Positions 25,165-35,044 are shown, counted from the first letter of the stretch. The stretch: DNA of 64,000 bases from Dongshaea marina (GCF_003072645.1 NZ_CP028897.1:1005658-1069657), one strand, 5' to 3'. Numbers and translations are program-made. The notes: a model not told the origin generated them from the sequence alone.

Positions 25165-25962
25165 ATGGGCGAACAACAAAAGCCAGTGGATCAAAACATG
25201 TCAGCCGACGATGAGTCTCTCGAAACCTGGCAGCCACCCGATTTCTCCTCAGAGATGCCGGAGAAGGGACCGACCGCGATCGGCAAGCGGGCGGAGTGGT
25301 ATCGCGCTAAGGATGAGGTAGAGGAGGAGGTTGAAGCCGAGCCTGAGCCTCGCCCCCTGACCGCCGATGAGATTGAGGAGATTCGCCAGAGCGCTTTTGA
25401 TGATGGGTTTGCCGAAGGTAAGGCCCAGGGCTTTAGCAAGGGTGAAGAGGAGGGGCGGCTCCAAGGGCTCAAAGAGGGCCATGAAGAGGGATTTAGCCAG
25501 GGCCATGCGGAGGGGTTAGAGCTTGGCTCTGAAGATATTAAGGAGCGAATCCTGCGCTGGCAGGCGATATTGGACAGGTTGCATAAACCCTTGGCCCAGG
25601 TCGATGAAGAGATCGAGAAGCAACTGGTTAGGCTGGCAACTCAGCTGGCCGAGGGGGTGATCCGAACCGAGGCCAAAACCAATCCTCAGGTGATCCTGGA
25701 GTGTTTGAAAGAGGCCATTAATGCACTACCCGATCGCCAGGGCGAGATCAGAATTGAGCTAAACCCGGAAGATCTTGAGTTGGTACAGCAGCAGTATGAT
25801 GAAAAGAGCTGCCTGGATCGAGGCTGGGTACTACTTGGCGAGCCGGCTCTTGAGCGGGGAGAGTGTCTGGTGAGTAATCACCTGTCGAGTGTTGATATGC
25901 GTTTTGAGCAGCGTATCGCCGATCTTATTCGTAATTTTTTTGAGAAGAACCTGGAGTCGTGA
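25165..25962 (+). CDS. fliH: Flagellar assembly protein FliH
   Basis: A 265-residue regulator of the FliI ATPase. The middle holds the hallmark run of G-x-x-x-G repeats ([15 protein letters not shown], then further E-G motifs) at about 90-125, followed by the FliH/HrpE C-terminal domain. The N-terminal third is acidic and likely disordered. FliH dimers bind FliI and dock it to the FliN/FlhA export gate. Ten bases separate it from fliG, and it overlaps fliI. Confidence 0.9.
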   Translation: MGEQQKPVDQNMSADDESLETWQPPDFSSEMPEKGPTAIGKRAEWYRAKDEVEEEVEAEPEPRPLTADEIEEIRQSAFDDGFAEGKAQGFSKGEEEGRLQGLKEGHEEGFSQGHAEGLELGSEDIKERILRWQAILDRLHKPLAQVDEEIEKQLVRLATQLAEGVIRTEAKTNPQVILECLKEAINALPDRQGEIRIELNPEDLELVQQQYDEKSCLDRGWVLLGEPALERGECLVSNHLSSVDMRFEQRIADLIRNFFEKNLES

Positions 25963-27299
25963 TGAGCGAGCTGCTGCAGAGGCTTCAGAATTATCGAGCC
26001 GATGAATGTGCCTCAAGGCCTATGGTGGCCGGTAAGCTGACCCGGGTGATCGGCCTGACCCTCGAAGCAGTGGGATGCCGGGCTGCCGTCGGATCCCTGT
26101 GTCGGGTCGAGACGCTTCAGGGCTCAATTGATGCCGAAGTGGTGGGGTTTGAGGGCGAGAAACTCTATCTGATGCCCAGTGAGCAGGTCAAGGGGGTGAT
26201 CCCGGGGGCTCGAGTGCAGCCTCTTAGTGAGCAGTATGGGATCCCGGTCGGGATGGAGCTGCTGGGACGGGTCATCGATGGGGTCGGACGTCCTCTGGAT
26301 GGCCTGGGCCGGATCATCACCAGGCAAAAGGCGACCCTGGGTGGGACGCGGATCAATCCACTTCACCGTAAACCGATCTCGCTTCCCCTGGATGTTGGCG
26401 TTGAGTCGATCAATGCGCTGATGACCGTTGGTCAGGGACAGAGAATGGGACTCTTTGCTGGCTCAGGGGTGGGTAAGAGTGTGTTACTTGGGATGATGAC
26501 CCGGGGAACCGTCGCCGATGTGGTGGTGGTCGCCCTGATAGGCGAGCGGGGACGAGAGGTGAAGGAGTTTATCGAGGACATTCTCGGTGATGAGGGACGT
26601 TCTCGTTCTGTGGTGGTGGTCTCCCCGGCGGATACCTCTCCTCTGATGCGGATCAAGGGCAGTGAGACGGCACTGACCATTGCCGAATTTTTTCGGGACC
26701 AGGGACTAAATGTGTTGCTATTGATGGACTCGCTGACACGCTACGCCCAGGCGCAGCGTGAAGTGGCTCTGGCTGTGGGTGAGCCGCCGGCCACCAAGGG
26801 TTACCCGCCTTCGGTGTTTGCCAAAATGCCACTTTTGGTGGAGCGCGCCGGTAACGGGGGAGATGGACAGGGCTCAATCACCGCATTTTTTACTGTGTTA
26901 GCCGAGGGCGATGATCTGCAAGATCCGGTGGCTGATGCCTCCCGGGCGATCCTGGATGGACACCTGGTTTTGTCACGGGAGTTGGCGGATTCGGGGCACT
27001 ACCCGGCCGTTGATATTGAGCGCTCAATCAGCCGGGTGATGCCGATGATCACCAGTGAGGAGCACCAGAACTATGCCCGGCTTTTCAAGCAAAGTTATGC
27101 GCTCTATCAGCAAAACCGGGATCTCATCAGCATTGGTGCCTATCAGCAGGGGGCGGATCCCCGCATCGATCAGGCGATAGCGATGAAACCTGCTTTGGAT
27201 AAATTTTTAATCCAGGGAATGAAAGAAGTCATCCATTACGATCTGTGTCTGCAAAACCTGCAGATGGTGACGACCCCACTGTTGGGGGGTAATGGATGA
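25962..27299 (+). CDS. fliI: Flagellum-specific ATPase FliI
   Basis: A 445-residue F1-ATPase-beta-like protein with Walker A G-S-G-V-G-K-S (about residue 170), Walker [11 protein letters not shown], and the G-Y-P-P-S-V-F-A catalytic loop. It energises and orders substrate delivery to the type III export gate. The ATG at 25962 overlaps the fliH stop (TGATG); a GTG one codon upstream is less likely. Confidence 0.95.
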   Translation: MSELLQRLQNYRADECASRPMVAGKLTRVIGLTLEAVGCRAAVGSLCRVETLQGSIDAEVVGFEGEKLYLMPSEQVKGVIPGARVQPLSEQYGIPVGMELLGRVIDGVGRPLDGLGRIITRQKATLGGTRINPLHRKPISLPLDVGVESINALMTVGQGQRMGLFAGSGVGKSVLLGMMTRGTVADVVVVALIGERGREVKEFIEDILGDEGRSRSVVVVSPADTSPLMRIKGSETALTIAEFFRDQGLNVLLLMDSLTRYAQAQREVALAVGEPPATKGYPPSVFAKMPLLVERAGNGGDGQGSITAFFTVLAEGDDLQDPVADASRAILDGHLVLSRELADSGHYPAVDIERSISRVMPMITSEEHQNYARLFKQSYALYQQNRDLISIGAYQQGADPRIDQAIAMKPALDKFLIQGMKEVIHYDLCLQNLQMVTTPLLGGNG

Positions 27300-27745
27300 G
27301 CCGCAAAGCACTGCAACTGCTGCTGGAGCAGGTGACAGAGAAGGAGCAGAAGGCCGCTCAGGAGTTTGCGGCATCACAGATGCAGCTTCAGGCCTACCGG
27401 CAACAGTTGAAGCAGCTGTATGAGTATCAGCGAACCTATATGACACAGCTGAGTATAAAAGCCCTTGAGGGGCTCGATGCTGCCGGATTTAGTCATTACC
27501 AATCCTTCATCTCGCGTCTGGAAACCGCGGCCCGCGAGCAACATGCGGCCATTATTCAAAGTGAGAAGCAGCTGGAACAAAAGCGCCTGATCTGGACCAG
27601 GGCTCAGACCAAGCGTAAAAGCTTTGAGCTGTTGATCGATAAGCAGCTTGAGCGCGAGGAGGCCCGCCTGCTGCGTCAGGAGCAGCTGCTACAGGATGAG
27701 TACTCTATCACTCAGTTTGTACGCCGGAGTCGGGAGTCGTCTTAG
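27296..27745 (+). CDS. fliJ: Flagellar export chaperone FliJ
   Basis: A 149-residue, almost entirely coiled-coil protein following fliI with a four-base overlap. Heptad-like Glu, Gln, Lys and Leu repeats and the C-terminal [11 protein letters not shown] tract fit FliJ, the central stalk-like subunit that links the FliI hexamer to FlhA. It ends the fliE-fliJ transcript; the next gene has its own sigma-54 site. Confidence 0.88.
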   Translation: MSRKALQLLLEQVTEKEQKAAQEFAASQMQLQAYRQQLKQLYEYQRTYMTQLSIKALEGLDAAGFSHYQSFISRLETAAREQHAAIIQSEKQLEQKRLIWTRAQTKRKSFELLIDKQLEREEARLLRQEQLLQDEYSITQFVRRSRESS

Positions 27746-27760
27746 GCGCAGTCGTTAAAC

Positions 27761-27776
27761 TGGCCTGAAAGTTGCT
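27761..27776 (+). promoter_or_regulatory. Sigma-54 promoter for fliK
   Basis: TGGCCTGAAAGTTGCT has GG (27762-27763) and GC (27774-27775) separated by ten bases and good outer bases. It starts 16 bases after fliJ and predicts a start near 27787, about 28 bases before the fliK ATG, the same leader length as at fliE. Confidence 0.75.
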
Positions 27777-27814
27777 CAGTCAAGGCAACGCTATGGGTAA
27801 AAAGGTAGGATACT

Positions 27815-29422
27815 ATGACCTCTTTGAACCTTGCCCCCTCACAATCGGCGCTGCCGATTCAGGCTCAGGCCGGTCGCGGTAGTGAGGAGCTATCTGCCTC
27901 AGGAGGCTCTTCAGAGCAGGCCCCACAGGGGTTTGATAAGCTTCTCGAGGATAAGATCCAGCAGGCTCCCCAGGGCAAAAGAGCCTCTGAAGCACCTCCT
28001 GTAGAATCTAAATCAGAGGTAGCCGAGAGCCGTGAACCTTCAAAACCTCCTTCCGAGTCGGTCGAGAATCAATCCGAAGACGGTGAGGTTTTGCCACGCG
28101 AGGGGCAAGAGTTGACCTCTGAGGAGGAGCAACGCCCGCTCGAAGGTGAAGCAGAGGTTGAGCAGGTCTCATTACAGGAGCCCGGAGTTGAAGAGCTTGA
28201 TGAGGCTTTGTTTGCTGGGCAGACCGAAGAGGAGTTACAGGGGGCCGAGCTGGAAGATTCAGAAGATTCTCTGGATGATGCCGTTATTCCCGGGTTGGTT
28301 CTCAGTGATATTGAATCTTCAAGGGAGTTTTCGAAGCTGAACCTTGTGGACTCTGAGTCTGAGCAGGTTTCACAAGACCCGGATGCAGAGGCTGCCTTAG
28401 AGGAGTCCTTGATCGCTCAGGAGGAGATGATGGCTGAGTCGGTTGCGACAGCCTCAGAGGCAGAGGGATCCGTAGATGATGCCCAGGCGGTTTCTGTTGC
28501 TGCAGCCATGGCGAACCAGCAGCCTAAGAGTGAGAGTAGCCATGCTCAGATGAAGGAGGCCGGGCTTGATGTCTCAGCGGTATCCGGAGTGAAGGCTGAG
28601 CAAGCGAAGCAGCCCGAGGGAGCGTTCAGCTCTTTATCCCGGGAGGGGGGACAACAGGATAGTGAGCAGAGTTTAGGCCAGCAGAAACACTATTTCTCAC
28701 AGGGACAGGCTGAAGAGGAGCTCAGTAAGGGAGATAAGCTAGAGAAAGGCCGCTCGGACTGGGCCTTGCAGAAGCAAAATCTTGGGCGGACTATCTCTGA
28801 GTTCCATGGATTGCGCGAGCGCATGCTTGCCTCGGAGGGAAATCTTGTCACGGAGCAGAGTTCAACCTCAGCGGCCGAGGGATTTGTGAAGGAGTCCTCT
28901 CAGGGCATTCGCGGTGTGTCGGATCTTGCTGCGGCGTTACGCGCTGAGCGTACGGCTTCCGGGAGTCCGATTGATCTACCTTCGATGCGACTGACCGCTA
29001 ATCCCGATAATAATGGGTTACATCTTGGCCAGAGACTGCAGATGATGCTCAATCAGCGGCTGCAGAGAGCCGAAATCCAGCTTGAGCCTGAAACCCTGGG
29101 TCGGATCCAGATCAGCCTGCAGGTCAATAATGATCAAGCCCATTTGCAGATCACGACCTCCCAGCCACAAACCCGGGAGGTGCTGGAGCAGACTCTGCCT
29201 CGATTAAGGGAATTACTGGCACAGTCGGGGATCAACCTGAGTGAGGCCAATATCCAGTATCGCCAGGAGCAGCAAGATGCTTCTGAACAGTCCGCTGCTG
29301 AGGGTGAGCAGCTGGCCTCCGGTGCGGCTGAAAACGAAGTGTCGGCTGAGGAGGGTGGCTCTTCACAGGGGATAGTGAGAGGTGACTGGCAAATAAGTGA
29401 TCGAATCGACTTCTATGCTTGA
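27815..29422 (+). CDS. fliK: Flagellar hook-length control protein FliK
   Basis: A 535-residue protein with a long, very acidic, low-complexity N-terminal two-thirds rich in Glu, Ser, Gln and Ala (the ruler region) and a compact C-terminal Flg_hook domain at about 390-490 (L-R-L ... R-A-E-I-Q-L-E-P-E-T-L-G-R-I-Q-I). FliK is exported while the hook grows and switches FlhB from rod/hook to filament substrates. Sequence outside the C-terminal domain is poorly conserved, as usual. Confidence 0.88.
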   Translation: MTSLNLAPSQSALPIQAQAGRGSEELSASGGSSEQAPQGFDKLLEDKIQQAPQGKRASEAPPVESKSEVAESREPSKPPSESVENQSEDGEVLPREGQELTSEEEQRPLEGEAEVEQVSLQEPGVEELDEALFAGQTEEELQGAELEDSEDSLDDAVIPGLVLSDIESSREFSKLNLVDSESEQVSQDPDAEAALEESLIAQEEMMAESVATASEAEGSVDDAQAVSVAAAMANQQPKSESSHAQMKEAGLDVSAVSGVKAEQAKQPEGAFSSLSREGGQQDSEQSLGQQKHYFSQGQAEEELSKGDKLEKGRSDWALQKQNLGRTISEFHGLRERMLASEGNLVTEQSSTSAAEGFVKESSQGIRGVSDLAAALRAERTASGSPIDLPSMRLTANPDNNGLHLGQRLQMMLNQRLQRAEIQLEPETLGRIQISLQVNNDQAHLQITTSQPQTREVLEQTLPRLRELLAQSGINLSEANIQYRQEQQDASEQSAAEGEQLASGAAENEVSAEEGGSSQGIVRGDWQISDRIDFYA

Positions 29423-29488
29423 GCAACTATCAGCTAACTTTATGATATATAAAGTGGAAGGATGGGTAATCCAACAAGGACGATGGTT

Positions 29489-30000
29489 ATGGCTGATGAC
29501 GAAGAGTTAACCCTTGAGGAACAGGGGGAGGAAAAAGTAAGACCATGCTGATCATCATCATAGCTGTGGTGGTGATCCTGGTTGGAGGCGGAGCTGCCGC
29601 CTGGTTTTTGCTGTTTAGTGGTTCAGACTCAGGTGAGGCGGTGCAAACCGAGGAGGTTGTTGAGGAGCCGATCACCTCAAGTGAGGCGGTCTACGTGGGC
29701 ATGCCTCGACCCTTTGTCTTTAATGTTGCAGGAACGCCAAGGGATCGCCTGGTGCAGATTAAAGTGCAGCTCCTGGTTCGTGGAACCGAAAATGAGGCCT
29801 TCGCCAAGCAGCATGTCCCTTTGATTGAGGGAACTTTGTTGCGGGTGTTTAGCGCAGAAACAGCTGCGCAGCTCGAGACTCTGCAGGGCAAAGATCAGCT
29901 GAGGCAGAAGTCACTGGATGAGGTTCGAAAGTCTCTTGAGAAGTTGACCGGGGTACCTGTGGTTGAGAAGGTACTGTTTACAGGGTTTGTGATGCAATAG
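29489..30000 (+). CDS. fliL: Flagellar basal body protein FliL (one apparent frameshift)
   Basis: FliL of about 170 residues: a short charged cytoplasmic N-terminus (M-A-D-D-E-E-L), one membrane helix (L-I-I-I-I-A-V-V-V-I-L-V), and a periplasmic domain ending in V-L-F-T-G-F-V-M-Q. As sequenced, the reading frame from the ATG at 29489 runs into a stop at the membrane helix. One extra G in the run at 29523-29527 joins it (Q-G-G-G-K-S-K-T-M-L-I) to the downstream frame. AAGGA lies eight bases before this ATG. FliL surrounds the stator units and supports torque. Confidence 0.85.
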
Positions 30001-30011
30001 GATTCATCATT

Positions 30012-31082
30012 ATGGATCTTCTGAGCCAAGACGAAATTGATGCGCTACTTCATGGTGCAGATGATATTGATGAAGATGAACTTGAGGAGGGAGGGGAAAG
30101 TTCCGGTACGGCGAACTTTGACTTCTCCTCCCAGGATCGCATCGTCCGGGGTCGGATGCCGACCCTGGAGCTGGTGAATGAACGCTTTGCACGGCATATG
30201 CGGATCAGTTTGTTTAACATGATGCGGCGTACCGCTGAAGTGTCGATCAACGGCGTACAGATGCTCAAGTTTGGTGAGTATGTCCACACCCTGTTTGTTC
30301 CCACCAGTCTGAACATGGTGCGTTTTCGTCCCCTCAAGGGGACCGGTCTGGTGACCATGGAAGCGCGACTGGTGTTTATTCTGGTGGAGAACTTCTTTGG
30401 TGGCGATGGACGCTATCATGCCAAGATCGAGGGGCGTGAGTTTACTCCAACCGAGCGGCGGATCACTCAGATGCTGCTCAAACTGGTGTTTGAGGACTAC
30501 AAGGAGGCCTGGGCACCGGTGATGGATTGCGGTTTTGAATATCTGGACTCAGAAGTGAACCCAGCGATGGCGAACATAGTCAGCCCCACCGAAGTGATCG
30601 TAGTGAGTTCATTTCATATTGAGCTCGATGGAGGCGGGGGAGACTTTCACGTGGCACTTCCCTATTCGATGCTGGAGCCTATCCGTGAGCTTCTTGATGC
30701 CGGAGTTCAGAGTGATAAAGGGGATACGGATGTTCGCTGGAGTAAGGCTCTGCAAGACGAGATCATGGATGTGGAGATCGGGCTGAGAGTCAAGATGCTG
30801 GATACCGAGGTATCGCTCCGAGAGATGATGGAGTTCAAAGAGGGCTCTATCATCCCAATCGACATGCCGGAAAATCTGTTGGTGTTTGTGGAGGACCTTC
30901 CGACCTATCATGCCAAGCTGGGGCGGACCAAGGATAATGTTGCTATCCAGATCACCGAAAAACTCAAGCGGCCTAAGTCCGTGAAGAGTGAGTTGCAACT
31001 GGTGACCCGTCGCGGGGTACGGATCGATGGGGATGCTGAGTTGGAGCAGCTCGAAGAGCTGATTGATGGAGAAGAAGAATGA
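30012..31082 (+). CDS. fliM: Flagellar motor switch protein FliM
   Basis: A 356-residue C-ring protein. The N-terminal L-S-Q-D-E-I-D-A-L-L motif at residues 4-13 is the CheY-P docking helix; the middle domain has the CheC-like fold (G-x-G pattern around residues 115-180), and the C-terminal SpoA domain pairs with FliN. The gene lies 11 bases after fliL and overlaps fliN by four. Confidence 0.95.
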   Translation: MDLLSQDEIDALLHGADDIDEDELEEGGESSGTANFDFSSQDRIVRGRMPTLELVNERFARHMRISLFNMMRRTAEVSINGVQMLKFGEYVHTLFVPTSLNMVRFRPLKGTGLVTMEARLVFILVENFFGGDGRYHAKIEGREFTPTERRITQMLLKLVFEDYKEAWAPVMDCGFEYLDSEVNPAMANIVSPTEVIVVSSFHIELDGGGGDFHVALPYSMLEPIRELLDAGVQSDKGDTDVRWSKALQDEIMDVEIGLRVKMLDTEVSLREMMEFKEGSIIPIDMPENLLVFVEDLPTYHAKLGRTKDNVAIQITEKLKRPKSVKSELQLVTRRGVRIDGDAELEQLEELIDGEEE

Positions 31083-31561
31083 GCGATGACGAACAAGGCC
31101 AAATGGCAGATGAATGGGCTGCAGCGCTAGGAGAGCAGGCCGATGCTGAAGGTGAAGCCGCAGCGGAGGATGATTGGGCGGCGGCACTGGGGGAGCAGGC
31201 TGAAGCAGAGGCGGCTGCCGATGAGGTTGCGGCTGATGATGTGATGCCCGCAGAGCTTGAAGAGCTCAGCGATGAGAGCTCACCAATCAATGCCGATGAG
31301 CGACGCAAGCTGGATACCATTTTGGATATTCCGGTCAGCATCTCGATGGAGGTTGGTCGCAGTAATATAAACATTCGTAACCTGCTGCAGCTGAATCAGG
31401 GATCTGTGGTTGAGCTGGATCGGGTCGCGGGTGAGCCTTTGGACGTTTTGGTCAATGGTACCCTGATCGCCCATGGTGAAGTGGTGGTGGTTAATGATAA
31501 ATTTGGTATTCGCTTAACCGATGTGATCAGTCAAACCGAAAGGATCAAAAAACTCAAATGA
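31079..31561 (+). CDS. fliN: Flagellar motor switch protein FliN
   Basis: A 160-residue FliN. The first ~70 residues are an acidic, Ala/Glu/Asp-rich extension containing two near-identical A-A-A-L-G-E-Q-A blocks; the last ~80 residues are the SpoA domain (D-I-P-V-S-I-S-M-E-V-G-R-S, then L-N-Q-G-S-V-V-E-L-D). It forms the base of the C-ring and docks FliH. It overlaps fliM and fliO by four bases each. Confidence 0.95.
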   Translation: MSDDEQGQMADEWAAALGEQADAEGEAAAEDDWAAALGEQAEAEAAADEVAADDVMPAELEELSDESSPINADERRKLDTILDIPVSISMEVGRSNINIRNLLQLNQGSVVELDRVAGEPLDVLVNGTLIAHGEVVVVNDKFGIRLTDVISQTERIKKLK

Positions 31562-31917
31562 AAAAGGCTGTGATTGCGTGGGCCCTGATGGCTTTTCCTG
31601 TGCTTGCGGCACCAGAAACCACCTCTATGGTGAATTGGTTGTTCTCCAGTGTGCTGGTGGTGGTGATAATTTTCATGCTGGCCTGGCTTCTTAAGAAAAC
31701 CCGGCTAGTACCGAACTCTGCCGGCCAGATCAAGGTCGTGAGCGCGATGCCCCTCGGCAGCAAGGAGCGACTGGTGGTGGTGCAGATCAAGGAGACCCAG
31801 TATCTGCTGGGGGTTACGGCGCATCAGATCAATCTTCTCGAAAAGCTTGATGAGCCCATCACCCGGGAGGCGCCGGAGTTTGCCCAGACCTTGAATAAAT
31901 TCTTAAAAAAAAGCTAG
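31558..31917 (+). CDS. fliO: Flagellar biosynthesis protein FliO
   Basis: A 119-residue protein with a leader-like hydrophobic start, a membrane helix at about 20-42 (L-F-S-S-V-L-V-V-V-I-I-F) and a cytoplasmic tail with the family motif G-S-K-E-R-L-V-V-V-Q-I. FliO helps the FliP ring of the export gate to form. It is followed by a strong terminator rather than running directly into fliP. Confidence 0.9.
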   Translation: MKKAVIAWALMAFPVLAAPETTSMVNWLFSSVLVVVIIFMLAWLLKKTRLVPNSAGQIKVVSAMPLGSKERLVVVQIKETQYLLGVTAHQINLLEKLDEPITREAPEFAQTLNKFLKKS

Positions 31918-31943
31918 AGCCTGAGCTTAAACATCGCAGAATG

Positions 31944-31979
31944 AACAGGGTGACGTTTTTTCGTCACCCTGTTTTTTTT
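31944..31979 (+). terminator. Strong intrinsic terminator between fliO and fliP
   Basis: An 11-bp perfect stem (ACAGGGTGACG at 31945-31955 with its complement at 31962-31972) is closed by a T-rich loop and followed by eight T residues. It splits the otherwise continuous fli operon, so fliP and later genes need read-through or their own promoter. Confidence 0.85.
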
Positions 31980-32028
31980 GTGCCCGGAATGAGGGGGAGA
32001 GCCGCGCCATAGCTGGGCTGAGACCGGA

Positions 32029-32044
32029 TGGCATGATGCTTGAT
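32029..32044 (+). promoter_or_regulatory. Candidate sigma-54 promoter for fliP (variant -12)
   Basis: TGGCATGATGCTTGAT has -24 GG at 32030-32031 and, after ten bases, GA at 32042-32043. It differs from the flrB candidate at only two bases. It lies between the fliO terminator and the fliP start, 39 bases before the ATG, which fits a promoter restarting transcription. Confidence 0.4.
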
Positions 32045-32082
32045 GGAGTCATGCTATTGCGATGGGAGGGGAGTAACAGAGC

Positions 32083-32844
32083 ATGGTGCAGCGATTGAGT
32101 GTATGGGGGGCTGTACTTATGGTGGCAGGACTTTGTGCCGCTGAAGCTGCGATTGCTCAGCCGACAGGTCTGCAGGCACTGACGGTGATCACAAATCCGG
32201 ATGGTTCTCAGGAGTATTCGGTCACGCTGCAGGTGTTGGCCCTGATGACCTCCCTGTCTTTTCTGCCTTCGATTGTGGTGATGATGACCTCATTTACCCG
32301 GATCATCGTGGTGATGGCAATCCTCAGGCAGGCGATGGGCTTGCAGCAGACACCTTCGAATCAGATCTTGCTGGGGATCGCCCTGTTCATGAGCTTTTTT
32401 GTGATGTCTCCTGTGCTGGAGCGGATCAACAATGAGGCCCTGCAACCCTACCTGAAGGAGCAGGTAACCTCGATTGAGGCGGTGAAGAAGGCGCGGGAGC
32501 CGATCCACCAGTTTATGTTGGCTCAGACCCGGATCAAGGATCTCAATACCTTCATGGATATCGCCGATGAGAAGGTAGATAAGGTGGAAGATGTTCCACT
32601 ACGGGTGTTGATCCCGGCATTTGTCACCAGCGAGCTTAAAACTGCTTTTCAAATTGGCTTCATGCTGTTTCTGCCGTTTCTTGTGATCGACCTGGTGGTG
32701 GCCAGTATCCTGATGGCGATGGGTATGATGATGCTATCGCCTATGCTGGTCTCCCTGCCCTTCAAGCTGATGCTGTTTGTGCTGGTGGATGGTTGGGGAA
32801 TGGTGATGGGCACCCTGGCGACCAGCTTCGGAATGGGGACCTAG
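32083..32844 (+). CDS. fliP: Flagellar export gate protein FliP
   Basis: A 253-residue polytopic membrane protein with a cleavable signal peptide (about residues 1-26) and four membrane helices, including the [11 protein letters not shown] and [12 protein letters not shown] signatures. Five copies build the pore of the type III export gate with FliQ and FliR. The ATG is preceded by GGGAGG/GGAG at good spacing. Confidence 0.95.
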   Translation: MVQRLSVWGAVLMVAGLCAAEAAIAQPTGLQALTVITNPDGSQEYSVTLQVLALMTSLSFLPSIVVMMTSFTRIIVVMAILRQAMGLQQTPSNQILLGIALFMSFFVMSPVLERINNEALQPYLKEQVTSIEAVKKAREPIHQFMLAQTRIKDLNTFMDIADEKVDKVEDVPLRVLIPAFVTSELKTAFQIGFMLFLPFLVIDLVVASILMAMGMMMLSPMLVSLPFKLMLFVLVDGWGMVMGTLATSFGMGT

Positions 32845-32846
32845 CC

Positions 32847-33116
32847 ATGAGTCCTGAGTCTTTTGTCGATATCTTCCGTGAAGCCCTGGGAGTGGTTCTG
32901 ATGCTGGTGGCGGCGGTGATCCTCCCCAGCTTGATGGTGGGCTTGCTGGTTTCTATCTTCCAGGCGGCAACCTCTATCAACGAGCAGACCCTGAGCTTTC
33001 TGCCTCGTCTGGTGGTAACCCTGCTGGCGTTGGCCTGGGGAGCCCACTGGGGACTGCAAACCCTGATGGAGTTTTTTTACCTGATGATTGATCAGATCCC
33101 ACAGGTGATCAGCTGA
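32847..33116 (+). CDS. fliQ: Flagellar export gate protein FliQ
   Basis: An 89-residue protein with two membrane helices (about 15-40 and 50-75) and the conserved Q-A-A-T-S-I-N-E-Q-T-L-S-F motif between them. I start at the ATG at 32847, two bases after fliP. FliQ packs around the FliP-FliR core. It overlaps fliR by one base. Confidence 0.95.
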   Translation: MSPESFVDIFREALGVVLMLVAAVILPSLMVGLLVSIFQAATSINEQTLSFLPRLVVTLLALAWGAHWGLQTLMEFFYLMIDQIPQVIS

Positions 33117-33895
33117 TGGATTACCTGACCCAGCTGATCATGGAGTGGCTGGCAGCCCATCTGTGGCCGATGGCACGGATCTCCGGGATGCTAATGAGCA
33201 TGGTGGTAATTGGCTCCCGGACGGTTTCAACCCGGATCCGGGTTGCCTTTGTGATTGCGATGACCTTTGTCATCGCGCCGATTGTTCCTGAATCTCCTGC
33301 CATCGCGATGTTTTCGGCGGCAAGCCTGGTGATCCTGGCACAACAGCTGATGATCGGGGTGGCGATGGGGATCTTGTCGCAGATCCTGGTACAGACCTTT
33401 GTCATTGCAGGACAGATGATCGCGATGCAGACCAGTTTGGGTTTTGCCACCATGGTCGATCCCCTCAATGGGCAGTCCTCTCCCGTGGTGGGTCAATTCT
33501 ATCTGCTGCTGAGCTCGGTGCTGTTTCTGGCAATGGATGGGCACCTGGTGATGATCGAGCTGTTGGCTGAGAGCTTTGAAACCCTGCCAATCAGCATGCA
33601 GGGGCTCAGTATCGGTAATTATCAGTCGCTGGCTGCATTCTTTGCCTCTATGTTTAAGGCGGGGCTGGTGATGGCCCTGTCGGCCAGTGTCGCCATGTTG
33701 TTCATCAACTTCTCGTTTGGGGTGATGACCCGGGCGGCACCTCAGCTCAACATTTTTAGTATCGGTTTTGCGATCAATATGATCTTTGGTCTGTTTATTC
33801 TCTGGTTCACCGTGGGCGGCTTTCAGGCTCACTTCGAACGGCAGTGGCACAACACCAATAGTCTGATGTGCACACTGATCCGGGTGAGCTGTTAA
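33116..33895 (+). CDS. fliR: Flagellar export gate protein FliR
   Basis: A 259-residue membrane protein with six predicted helices and the signatures R-I-S-G-M-L-M and M-V-D-P-L-N-G-Q-S-S-P. A single FliR completes the FliP5-FliQ4-FliR1 gate. The ATG overlaps the fliQ stop. Confidence 0.94.
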   Translation: MDYLTQLIMEWLAAHLWPMARISGMLMSMVVIGSRTVSTRIRVAFVIAMTFVIAPIVPESPAIAMFSAASLVILAQQLMIGVAMGILSQILVQTFVIAGQMIAMQTSLGFATMVDPLNGQSSPVVGQFYLLLSSVLFLAMDGHLVMIELLAESFETLPISMQGLSIGNYQSLAAFFASMFKAGLVMALSASVAMLFINFSFGVMTRAAPQLNIFSIGFAINMIFGLFILWFTVGGFQAHFERQWHNTNSLMCTLIRVSC

Positions 33896-33904
33896 GGAGC
33901 TGTC

Positions 33905-35044
33905 ATGGCTGAGTCAGACGGTCAGGAACGAACGGAACAACCGACGCAACGGAAAATTGACCAGGCGCGGGAAAAGGGGCAGATCCCCAGATCCAAAGAG
34001 CTGGGGACGGCAACGATCCTGTTTGTTGCCGTGGCCTCACTGTTTTTGGTGGGGGATGAGATTGCCAACGCCATGTTCAGCATCTTCAAGAACAACTATG
34101 TGATGACCCGGGCCGAGGTGTTTGATGAGGAGACGACTAAGCTGACCCTGGCCAAGGTGCTTCCGGTGATCGGCTTGCCGATGCTATTGCTGTTTTTCTT
34201 TGTGATGATTGCCGCCCTGGTGGGGAACATTCTGCTGGGTGGAATTAAGGTCAGTGCCAAGGCGGCGATGCCCAAGGCGAGCAAGCTCAACCCGCTCAAG
34301 GGGCTCAAGCGGATGTTTGGTATCCAGGGGCTGATGGAGCTGGTCAAAGCTGTGGCCAAGGTGCTGACCATAGGATTTTTTCTGGCGATCCTGCTTTACT
34401 TTCGTTTCACCGAGATCCTGTCGATAAGCTCACTGCCGCTTCATCAGGCGGTAGAAAAGGCGTTTGATATCCTACTGTGGATGTTGCTGATGCTCTGTTG
34501 CTCGCTGATCCCGATCGTGCTGATCGATGTGCCGTTTCAGATGTGGAATTACACCCGGCAACTACGGATGACCAAGCAGGAGATCAAAGATGAGTACAAG
34601 GATACCGAGGGAAAACCCGAGGTGAAGACCCAGATCCGCCGCCGCCAGATGGAGATGGCTAACCGACGGATGATGGCCGAGGTTCCCAAGGCCGATGTAG
34701 TGATCACCAACCCAAGCCATTATTCGGTTGCTTTGAAGTATGACATGCAGACCCAGGGAGCGGCACCTATGGTGATCGCCAAGGGGGTGGATCAGGTTGC
34801 CCTTAAAATTCGTGAGATCGCCCGCGAATATGAGGTTCCGGTGATGCGCTCGCCAGCCCTGACCCGGGCTATCTATCACTCCACTGAGCTCAATCAGACC
34901 ATTCCTGAAGGCTTGTTTATGGCGGTGGCCCAGATCCTGGCCTATGTGTATCAGCTGAACCGCTTCCGTAAGGGGCGAGGCGCAAGGCCTAAGCCTCTTC
35001 CCGAAGAGCTACCAATTCCTAAGGAGTACTACAAAGAAGGCTAG
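33905..35044 (+). CDS. flhB: Flagellar export switch protein FlhB
   Basis: A 379-residue export-gate protein with an N-terminal cytoplasmic segment (E-Q-P-T-Q-R-K-I-D-Q-A-R-E-K-G), four membrane helices up to about 210, and a cytoplasmic domain that cleaves itself and switches export specificity. The cleavage motif reads N-P-S-H (in I-T-N-P-S-H-Y) rather than the usual N-P-T-H. It is the last gene of this cluster before an 180-base gap and the flhA promoter. Confidence 0.94.
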   Translation: MAESDGQERTEQPTQRKIDQAREKGQIPRSKELGTATILFVAVASLFLVGDEIANAMFSIFKNNYVMTRAEVFDEETTKLTLAKVLPVIGLPMLLLFFFVMIAALVGNILLGGIKVSAKAAMPKASKLNPLKGLKRMFGIQGLMELVKAVAKVLTIGFFLAILLYFRFTEILSISSLPLHQAVEKAFDILLWMLLMLCCSLIPIVLIDVPFQMWNYTRQLRMTKQEIKDEYKDTEGKPEVKTQIRRRQMEMANRRMMAEVPKADVVITNPSHYSVALKYDMQTQGAAPMVIAKGVDQVALKIREIAREYEVPVMRSPALTRAIYHSTELNQTIPEGLFMAVAQILAYVYQLNRFRKGRGARPKPLPEELPIPKEYYKEG

